Of a stretch of DNA of 64,000 bases, positions 48,691 through 57,722 are shown piece by piece. The notes under the pieces were generated by a model. That model was not told the DNA's origin. It was given only the letters and a program-made list of their open reading frames with translations, and made no database searches. This DNA comes from Cherax quadricarinatus (taxonomy: Eukaryota; Arthropoda; Malacostraca; Decapoda; Parastacidae): NCBI RefSeq assembly GCF_038502225.1, contig NC_091325.1, positions 28,791,959 to 28,855,958 of the forward strand, given 5' to 3'. Position 1 is the first letter of the stretch; each line of letters starts with the position of its first letter. Both the position numbers and the translations under genes were made by a program.

Positions 48691-49155
48691 TAATCTTTGT
48701 TCGAGATTTTTACCAGTTTGACCGTAATAAACTTTATCGCAAATTTTACAAGGAATCTTATAGACACATCCGTCAGCATTTTGGGGGGAATTCTTTATCA
48801 AAAGTTTTTTTTACTGTATCAAGATTTTTAAATACAACTTTGATATTAAAAGTCTTAAGAAGAGAAGGCATATCAACCAAGTTTTCATGGTAAGGGAGAA
48901 CCAACATATTTTTAGTTGAATAAGGCTGGTTGTCCCTTTTTGGATTGTAAAAAGTATTTCTAGCAATTTTAAAAGATTTATCAATTACGTTTCTTGGGTA
49001 TTTCAAATCATTACCTATTTCATAAATTTTGGATATTTCTTCATCTATGAACTCTGGACTACAAATACGTAAAGCTCTCAAAAACATTAATGAGAAAACA
49101 GACAGTTTAACACTATCTTGATGTGAAGAATAAGATTTAGTTGATAAATTAAGCT
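48691..49155 (-). pseudogene. Inverted fragment of a Penelope-like element (RT end + start of GIY-YIG)
   Basis: On the minus strand it encodes the end of the RT (LRALRICSPEFIDEEISKIYE; KRDNQPYSTKNMLVLPYHEN) followed by the start of the GIY-YIG endonuclease (GCVYKIPCKICDKVYYGQTG), cut off at 48691. The same segments occur in direct orientation at about 49690-49938 and 54672-54880, so this is an inverted partial duplicate. RT and endonuclease are in different frames; the A-run upstream of the junction (8 A on the minus strand near 48800) is one base away from in-frame. The right edge, where orientation switches, lies between about 49140 and 49160. Confidence 0.82.
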
Positions 49156-49938
49156 CCTTGACTGACTTAATTGATTTTAACATGGTTAGTTTTGATGTTA
49201 CTTCCTTGTTTACGAAAGTTCCTGTTGATGGTTTATTAAGTTTCATATCTGAAGGACTCGTTAATTATGATTTACCATTGCCAGTTCCTACTATCATTAA
49301 ACTTATTAAACTTTGCATTGTTGATGCAAAATTTGTATTTAATGATAAGTTTTACACTCAGAAGTTTGGTATGGCAATGGGAAATCCTCTTTCACCTGTT
49401 CTTAGCAACCTATACATGGAATTTTTTTAAACAAGGCTGCTTAACACAATCCTCCCTAATAGAGCTAAATGGTTAAGATATGTTGATGATATTTTGTGTC
49501 TTATGCCCAAGAATATAGATATACACCATTTCCTTGGCAAATTAAATAGCTTACCCCATTCTATAAACTTCACTGTTGAGTTTGAAGAAAATAACTCATT
49601 GCGTTTTCTAGATGTTTTAATTATTAAGGGTAATAATGAATTCAAATTTAAAATTTGCAGAAAACCTACAAATAACTGTTCCTATGTCCACTATTATTCT
49701 TTACATCAAGATAGAGTTAAACTGTCTGTTTTCTCATCAATGTTTTTGAGAGCTTTACGAATTTGTAGTCCAGAGTTCATAGATGAGGAAATATCCAAAA
49801 TTTATGAAATAGGTAATGATTTAAAATACCCAAGAAACATAATTAATAAATCTTTTAAAATTGCTAGAAATACTTTTTACTATCCAAAAAGGGACAACCA
49901 GCCTTATTCAACTAAAAATATGTTGGTTCTCCCTTTTT
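49156..49938 (+). pseudogene. Penelope-like reverse transcriptase, one nonsense codon
   Basis: Penelope-type RT: MVSFDVTSLFTKVPVD (first Asp), FGMAMGNPLSPVLSNLYME, then RYVDDILCLMP with the YVDD box intact (near 49480), FTVEFEENNSLRFLDVLI and RKPTN. A TAA at 49428-49430 interrupts it, with the same frame open on both sides. The frame runs to the KNMLVLP block, where the CR1/L2-like LINE is inserted at about 49938. The N-terminal part of the RT is missing, replaced by the inverted fragment. Confidence 0.87.
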
Positions 49939-50312
49939 TATTTATTTATTTATTTATTTTTTATTTTATTTATTTACAATTTGAGCACACATACAGAGGT
50001 ACAAAAAATACAGATAAGAGCAGCATGCCAAAGCCACTTATACTATGCATAGCATTACGGGCTGGCTTAAAATTAACTAAGCAATGATGAAATCAGTGAT
50101 AATACATTATTGTAAACAGATTACTATAAAGCACAAATGAGTATTACAAAGACAGGTCATATGGTTGCATGCATTGTTGTACATTCAGTCGTATGGAGTA
50201 TTCTGTTAGGTAGTGTATTTAAAAAATAATAAAGTTAGATTGGGTTTTAGGTTTATCATTTATGTGATATAATTGTGAGAAACATTTAAGATATACAATT
50301 TATAAGGTTCAG

Positions 50313-53267
50313 TTATTCAGTATTTATTTGGTTTTGGGTGAGTAAGTGATCTTTGAGAAGAGACTTGAATTTATAAACAGGTAGTGTTTCTTTTATATTT
50401 ACAGGTAATGAATTCCAGATTTTAGGGCCTTTTATGTGCATTGAGTTTTTGCATAGTGTGAGATGGACACGAGGAACATCAAAGAGTGATCTGTGCCTTG
50501 TGTTATGGTCATGTGTTCTGTTGAGGTTGGCAAGGAGATGTTTGAGGGGAGGGTTAATATCAGAGTTAAGTGTTCTATGTATGTAATAGGTGCAGTAATA
50601 AGTATGGATGTTTTGTATGGTGAGTAGGTTTAGTGTATTGAATATTGGTGGAGTGTGCTGCCTGTAGTGAGAATTTGTTATTCTAACTGCAGCCTTTTGT
50701 TGGGTAATTAGTGGTCTGAGATGGTTAATTGTTGTTGAGCCCCATGCACAAATTCCATAGGTGAGATAGGGGTAAATAAGAGAGTGATATAGGGCCAGGA
50801 GGGCTGACTGTGGAACATAGTACCGTATCTTCGATAGTATGCCTACAGTCTTGGAAATTTTCTTAGAAATTTGTTGTATATGTGTATGAAATTTGAGTCT
50901 ATTATCAAGGTGGATTCCTAAGAATTTTCCCTCTGTTAGCTTTGTGATAGGTGATCCGTTTATCATTATGTTAAGAGGGACATCTGTAGCTCTGTTACCA
51001 AACTGAATGAAGTAGGTTTTGTCAATGTTTAGTGTAAGTTTGTTAGTCCTCATCCAGGTAGATATTTTCTGTAATTCGGTATTTACAGTATTGGCTAGCG
51101 TGACTGGGCTCGGGTAAGAGAAGACGTATGTAGTGTCATCTGCAAATAGTGTGGGTGTGAGTAATTGCGAAGCATTTGGAAGGTCATTTATGTATAGGAG
51201 AAAGAGAAGAGGGCCAAGGACACTTCCCTGTGGGACACCAACTGTAATTGGTTGCGCAGAAGAGTTTGCCCCATTTGCGTACACATATTGGCTTCTGTTG
51301 CTGAGGTATGACTTGAGGTAGTTGAGGGAGTGCCCTCTTATACCATAGTGTGACAATTTTACGTGGAGCAAGTCATGGTCAACTGTATCAAAAGCTTTAT
51401 GTAAGTCAATGAAGATCCCCAGTGGGACTTCTTTTTTCTCTATTGCAGTGTATATATGTTCTAGCATGTGTATAATAGCATCATTAGTATTTTTATTAGG
51501 CCTGAATCCAAATTGGCAGGGGTTGAGTATGTTTTGGGAGATAAGGTAGGAGTAGATTCGTTTATGAATTAATTTTTCGAAGATTTTTGAGAGAGGGTGT
51601 AAGTTGGATATTGGCCTATTATAGTTATTCAACTCTGTTTGGTCTCCTCCTTTGTGGATCGGGGTGACCCTTGCTATTTTGAGTACTGTAGGGAAGGTGG
51701 AGGATTCAATGGATTTGTTAAAGAGTGTTGCAATGATTGGTGATAGCACTTGTGACAGTTTTTTGTATATAAAGGGTGGTAAGGTATTTAAATCTCCTGC
51801 CTTGTTTTTTAGTGCGTTGATAATAAGGGAGACTTCGTATGGGTTAGTCGGAGCTAGGAACAGTGTGTTCGGGTAGTTGCCGGTGAGGTAGTCATTTGGT
51901 GGGGTATCTGAGCTTGGGATTTTATTGGCAAGGTTTTGTCCTATAGTGGAGAAGAAATCATTGAGTCTGTTTGCTGTTTCTGTTGGTGGGAGTTGGGGTT
52001 CATCTGATTTTGCTAATTTTATTTCGCTATTTCGTGATATCTTTTTTGTTCCCAGAATTTCTGATAGGGTTTTCCAGGTCTTTTTTATATCACCTCGTAA
52101 GTTGGATAATCTGTTCTCATAATACAATTTTTTTGCCCTTCTTATCAGGCTGGTTAGGATTGACGAGTAACGTTTTGTTTGGTCTCTGGTTATGTGACCC
52201 ATTCTGTACTGTTTTTCATATTGGTGTTTTGTATTTATGGATTTGAGAATGCTGGGTGTTAGCCAGGGACTGTTCAGTCTCTTAGCTGTCATCTGTTTAG
52301 TTTTTTTAGGGCAGTGCTTGTTATAAAGGTATTGGGTCTTTTTTAGAAAATTATTAATACATTCGTCAATATCTGTATAGATTTCTAGCTCAGTGTGCCA
52401 ATCAATGTTTGCTACTGCTGTTGTGAAGTTATTAATGGCTGCCTCATTGTGAAGTCTGAAGGTGACTTTAGTAGTGTCTTGGGGTAGTTTACCAAGAGTT
52501 GTTATGAGGAAAGTAGGGTAGTGGTCTGTGGTATTATCTGTAATTATGCCTGATTTTAAAGGGGATATGGTGTTGGTCCAGATGTGGTCAAGTAGGGAAA
52601 CACTAGTCTCTGTAACTCTTGTAGGTTTTGTTACTGTTGGTAGTAACATACAGTTACTCATTGTGTTTGTGAATTCAGTAACGTGTGGGTCCTGGTCTTG
52701 CAGGAGATTTATATTGAAGTCACCTGAGAGTAGTAAGTGATCTTTGTTCATGCGTGCATCAGTTATCATACTTCCTAGGTTTTGACTAAATTGGCTAATG
52801 TTTGACTGTGGAACTCTGTAGATGTTTATCAATGTGAGAGGTTTTTGTAGGTATTTGGATTTGAATTTAGCTATTATATATTCCCCATGTTCATCCCTTG
52901 TGCAAGTATTAGTGGTACATTCTAGTTGGTCTGAGTAGTATATGGCTGTGCCACCCCCTTGTTGGTCTGTCCTACAGTTGTGTATGGCTGTGTAACCAGG
53001 AATGGCATAGACATCTGTACTATCAGGCTTTAGCCAGGTTTCAGTTAGTGTAATGATGGACATATTGGCATGTAAGGAATTTAGTAATGCTATGAGGTCA
53101 TCGTAATGCTTGCTTAAAGATCTGATATTGTAGTTAAAGATAGTTATGTTGTTGTTGGCACTGAGAAGTGCCTTTGATTGTTCTGCAGTGTAGTAATTAC
53201 AGTAACTGTTTGATTCATTTAAGTCATTAAATAAGAGGTTGGTATCAGGATCAATGCTTGTAATCAT
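50313..53267 (-). CDS. CR1/L2-like LINE ORF2: AP endonuclease + reverse transcriptase (984 aa)
   Basis: Uninterrupted 984-codon ORF from the ATG at 53267. Endonuclease, residues about 38-270: NNNITIFNYNIRSLSKH, IITLTETWLKP (catalytic Glu), LLSGDFNINLL (Asp/Asn), SLLDHIW and TDHYPTF (Asp/His). RT, about 520-790: YNRPISNLHPLSKIFEKL, CQFGFRPNKNT, LGIFIDLHKAFDTVDH, GVPQGSVLGPLLFLLYINDL, catalytic LFADDTTYV, and LGIHLDNRLKFHTHI. The C-terminal block ends with GPKIWNSLPVNIKE and FKSLLK, frequent in CR1/L2/Daphne-type proteins; no RNase H domain. All catalytic residues I can check are present, so it may be active. The exact clade needs a tree. Confidence 0.93.
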   Translation of the reverse strand: MITSIDPDTNLLFNDLNESNSYCNYYTAEQSKALLSANNNITIFNYNIRSLSKHYDDLIALLNSLHANMSIITLTETWLKPDSTDVYAIPGYTAIHNCRTDQQGGGTAIYYSDQLECTTNTCTRDEHGEYIIAKFKSKYLQKPLTLINIYRVPQSNISQFSQNLGSMITDARMNKDHLLLSGDFNINLLQDQDPHVTEFTNTMSNCMLLPTVTKPTRVTETSVSLLDHIWTNTISPLKSGIITDNTTDHYPTFLITTLGKLPQDTTKVTFRLHNEAAINNFTTAVANIDWHTELEIYTDIDECINNFLKKTQYLYNKHCPKKTKQMTAKRLNSPWLTPSILKSINTKHQYEKQYRMGHITRDQTKRYSSILTSLIRRAKKLYYENRLSNLRGDIKKTWKTLSEILGTKKISRNSEIKLAKSDEPQLPPTETANRLNDFFSTIGQNLANKIPSSDTPPNDYLTGNYPNTLFLAPTNPYEVSLIINALKNKAGDLNTLPPFIYKKLSQVLSPIIATLFNKSIESSTFPTVLKIARVTPIHKGGDQTELNNYNRPISNLHPLSKIFEKLIHKRIYSYLISQNILNPCQFGFRPNKNTNDAIIHMLEHIYTAIEKKEVPLGIFIDLHKAFDTVDHDLLHVKLSHYGIRGHSLNYLKSYLSNRSQYVYANGANSSAQPITVGVPQGSVLGPLLFLLYINDLPNASQLLTPTLFADDTTYVFSYPSPVTLANTVNTELQKISTWMRTNKLTLNIDKTYFIQFGNRATDVPLNIMINGSPITKLTEGKFLGIHLDNRLKFHTHIQQISKKISKTVGILSKIRYYVPQSALLALYHSLIYPYLTYGICAWGSTTINHLRPLITQQKAAVRITNSHYRQHTPPIFNTLNLLTIQNIHTYYCTYYIHRTLNSDINPPLKHLLANLNRTHDHNTRHRSLFDVPRVHLTLCKNSMHIKGPKIWNSLPVNIKETLPVYKFKSLLKDHLLTQNQINTE

Positions 53268-53378
53268 AAGATTTGTTGTGAATCTATAGTTAGAATTAAG
53301 TATAAAACAAAGTAAATAGTCTTAAGCTAAAAAATAGCACCTGAATTATTTAACAAATGTAAAATAATGAGCTAAGGT

Positions 53379-53413
<35 letters not shown>

Positions 53414-54671
53414 CTAAAATAAAGGCGACAATATAAAAGGGACTAATACAAATAAAGTGATGATCAAATAATGGAGCTTGGGAATATGATAGTAGGTAGT
53501 ACTATAAAGGTAATTTTTTAAATTTAGAATTATAGTATAAAATTATAATATAAAAGGGACTAATATAGGTTGTGGTGAACAATAAAGTGGTAATCAAATA
53601 AATGAGCTTTGGAATATAATGGCAAAATTGTTAACTTATTCTACTTTAGCACCTTAGAATAGCACCTTGATTATTTTAACAATTGTGAATATATAAACTA
53701 GGATAGTTATATAAAGCTAAAATAAAGGAGAAAATATATAAGGGACTAAAATTAAGTAATGGTAAACAAAGTTAAATGGACAGATGGTAGGAATTATAAT
53801 ATAAACTTATAATATAAAAATACAATTTGAAATGGTACTTGCAATTGCACTAGAGTCTGGTATAGGTTGTTGACAAGATCAAGATTATAACTAGATTTAA
53901 ATTGACAAAATAAAATTCACAATTAAAGTACCAAAAGAATAATAGTAAAAAAATAACAATGGTAATGTCTTGGTTATAATATGATAGTAAGATGGTAGAC
54001 AGGTAGCCAGGTACACAGGTACACAGGTACAAAGGATAATATAAAGGTTGGGGTTGAATATACAAACTTTAAAATTTGACAACAAAATGTTATGGGAAGT
54101 ATTAGATAATGTTTAATGTACAAAAGTAAAATTGACTGGTAGTAAATATGGTGTTTAATAAAATTTTAGTAAGTAATAATGATTACAAAAAAAGTGAAAA
54201 AGTAATGTTTATTTCATTCAATATTGCACTGGTAGTTATACTTGAGGTTATATGGCAGTACAAGGTAATTAAGAGTAATCTAAGATAGTAAATGTGGCAT
54301 TAAAACAGGTAAAGGTAATTAGACAAGTAATGGTTATTAAATATCAAAAATGTTAAGAGTAAATTGAAATTTTAGTAAAAATGATAATTATTAATTTTAG
54401 TAAGTAATATCAATTGATAGTATTTAAAAAAATATGAGGTAGTAATATGGACAGAGAAAGTATCAATTCAGCTAATGTTTAAGCAGACAATAGTAAATAA
54501 CAAAATCACATAAGGTGACTTATGCTTACTAGTAAAAATCACAAAATGAGGTAGTTGATTATTTAATTACTAAGAGATTGCACAATGAAATTTGAACAAT
54601 AATGGAGCAAAACATACACTACACTACGTAGGCTTTTAAGTTGGACATTGCTTAGTTATTCTCTGTAAGAT
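53268..54671 (-). other. Leader of the CR1/L2-like LINE with internal repeats; no ORF1
   Basis: 1.4 kb of AT-rich sequence 5' of ORF2 (minus strand). It has a 31-base T-run (53381-53411, an A-run on the LINE strand) and two related units: ATAGCACC(T)TGA... at about 53327 and 53656, AGCTAAAATAAAGG at 53411 and 53715, i.e. a ~300-330 bp degenerate tandem repeat. No ORF1 was found. Confidence 0.65.
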
Positions 54672-55139
54672 TAGTATCCCTGAGAACTTGGCTGATATGC
54701 CTTCTCTTCTTAAGACTTTTAATATCAAAGTTGTAAGTAAAGATCTTGATACAGTAAAAAACTTTTGATAAAGAATTCCCCCCAAAATGCTGACGAATGT
54801 GTCTAAAAGATTCCTTGTAAAATTTGCGTTAAAGTTTATTATGGTCAAACTGGTAAAAATCTCGAACTAAGATTAAAACAACATAAATATAGCATTAGAA
54901 CTGGACAAGATTCCAATGCTCTATTTATTCATGTGAGAGATTTTAACCATCCAATTGATTTTCAAAAAGTTGAGAAAGTTGTATCAAGCAAGTCCATGGT
55001 CGACAGGAATGTAATTGAATCTTGTTTCATAAAAAGCAGTTTTGACAATAATATGAATATTTCCTTTGGTTTATATAAATTAGATCCATTTATAATTAAT
55101 AGAATTTGGGAAGAATTTAATAATACATTGGACAAATAA
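54672..55139 (+). pseudogene. Penelope-like element: RT C-terminus and GIY-YIG endonuclease
   Basis: Continuation of the Penelope coding sequence after the LINE insertion. The GIY-YIG module would nick DNA for integration. On the plus strand: end of RT (LLKTFNIKV region, 54700-54740), then, in the frame of 54771-55139, KIPCKICVKVYYGQTGKNLE (the GIY-YIG-like YYGQTG), HVRDFNHPIDF, VIESCFIKS (catalytic Glu) and the C-terminus at 55139. A TAA sits in the C-V-Y stretch near 54808, and the A-run near 54755 has 6 A, one base away from in-frame, the opposite deviation from the inverted copy at 48800. Confidence 0.82.
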
Positions 55140-55405
55140 TAAATTTTAAAATTCTTAATTCTTGGGTAGAATAGTTTGTTTGTGGGTTGTGTGAAGGACC
55201 TGTCTAGTTGGGCCAGCAGACCTGCTGCAGTGTTCCCTTTCTTATGAGTCACGCATCAGGTGTTGCTTTGTTTGGGATTTGATAGTGAGGTGTGGGCTAG
55301 GCCATTTATATGCCTTCCTTTGATGCATTACTTTCATTGTTCCTTGATAATGTGAGAAGTCACGAAAGCGCTTGGAATTTCCCTATTCTTTCACAGTGGT
55401 TGTTT
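55140..55405 (+). other. 3' flank of the Penelope-like element
   Basis: Non-coding sequence including AAGTCACGAAAGCGCTTGG and CACAGTGGTTGTTTTGCA, which I associate with ends of Penelope-like copies in decapods (memory-based, not checked). Confidence 0.5.
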
Positions 55406-56270
<865 letters not shown>

Positions 56271-56755
56271 TTAATATGTTTATTATGCACCCCATACCCA
56301 TCCTGTGGGCGGTAGTCAAAAGATTACAGAGGTACATAATTGGTCCAGGGACTGGACTCCAAAGTTTTGATAGCTGAGCAAGTTACAGAGGTAATGAACT
56401 CACAATTTACAAAGGTAATGAACTCACAATTTACAAAGGTAATGAACTCACAATTTACAAAGGTAATGAACTCCAGGTAAGTCTGGTCACAATCATGACA
56501 AGTTACAAAGGTATTTACAGATTACAGAGGTACGTAATGGGTCCAGGGACTGGGCCCCCAAAGTTTTGATAGCTGAACTAGGTACAAAGGTAATGAGCTC
56601 ACAAGTTACAAAGGTAATGAATTCTGTAGAATGGTTACTTACGTTTATACTTTGGCTACAATCATGAACAAATTATAGAGTAATGAGCAGTTCACACTTC
56701 CACACCCGGTCACAACTGTAATGAGTTATTGGTGCAAATATTGATTGTTGAGTCA

Positions 56756-56847
<92 letters not shown>

Positions 56848-57135
56848 TAGTTTAATATCTTTATGCACCCCATACCCATCCTGTGGGCGGTAGTCAAAAG
56901 ATTACAAAGGTACATAATGGGTCCAGTGACTGGACCCCAAAGTTATGATAGCTGAACTAGTTACAAAGGTAATGAACTCCAGGTAGATCTGGTCACTAAT
57001 CATGGCAAGTTACAGAGGTAATGAATCAGCTTCACTCCTATACATGGTTACAGTCATGAACAAATTACAAAGTAATGAACCACTGATACGTCCACACCTG
57101 GTCACAATTGTAATGAGTTATAAATACAAATATTA
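56271..57135 (-). repeat. Two copies of a LINE 3'-UTR-like sequence separated by (CA)n
   Basis: 56271-56756 and 56846-57135 share TTTAGTTTAATAT, GCACCCCATACCCATCCTG, GGCGGTAGTCAAAAGATTAC and repeated AAAGGTAATGAACTC units. In minus orientation the CCACAGGATGG...GGGGTGCA part matches the 3' UTR at about 46335, so they are 3' tails of I-group LINEs. (CA)n at 56757-56845 separates them. Confidence 0.65.
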
Positions 57136-57165
57136 AGTGGATCATACACCCACACTAGTGCGCGC

Positions 57166-57557
57166 GCGCACATACACACACGAGGGCGCACGCACGGACA
57201 TGTGCACACGAGCGTACAAATATATGCATACACACAAGGACGCACACCCACACACACACACCCACACACACACACACCAACACCCACACACACACACCCT
57301 CACACACACCCACACACACACCCTCACACACACCCACACACACACACCCACACACACACACACACACCCACACATGCACACACACACCCACACACGCACA
57401 CACACACCCACACACGCACACACACACACACACACGCACACACACACACACACCCTCACACACACCCGCACACACACCCTCACACACACCCACACACCCG
57501 CAAAGTCAGGAGCTCGGACTCGACCCCCGCAACCTCAACTAGGTGAGTACACGCACG

Positions 57558-57625
<68 letters not shown>

Positions 57626-57631
57626 CACACA

Positions 57632-57715
<84 letters not shown>

Positions 57716-57722
57716 CACACAT
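57166..57722. repeat. (CA)n and CA-rich repeats with a short unique insert
   Basis: Imperfect CA/CCCACA repeats at 57166-57495 and purer (CA)n at 57555-57720, separated by about 55 bases (57496-57550, AGGAGCTCGGACTCGACCCC ... AACTAGGTGAGTAC). The second tract directly follows the 3' end of the LINE at 57723 and acts as its (TG)n tail on the minus strand. His-Thr and Cys-Val frames here are artefacts. Confidence 0.9.

Larger units (their letters stand above)
49938..54671 (-). mobile_element. CR1/L2-group LINE, intact ORF2, inserted in the Penelope element
   Basis: The element splits a Penelope reading frame: coding stops at about 49938 and resumes at about 54672 (PEN-LAD-MPSLLKTF region). On the minus strand it has a long AT-rich leader (54671-53268), one intact ORF (53267-50313) and a ~370-bp 3' UTR ending at the left edge in a run of TAAA/AAATA-type units. 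Target duplication is not clear at the edges. Confidence 0.85.

Noticed and set aside
53850..54085. Hydrophobic small ORFs in the LINE leader
   Set aside because: AT-rich chance frames without conservation evidence.
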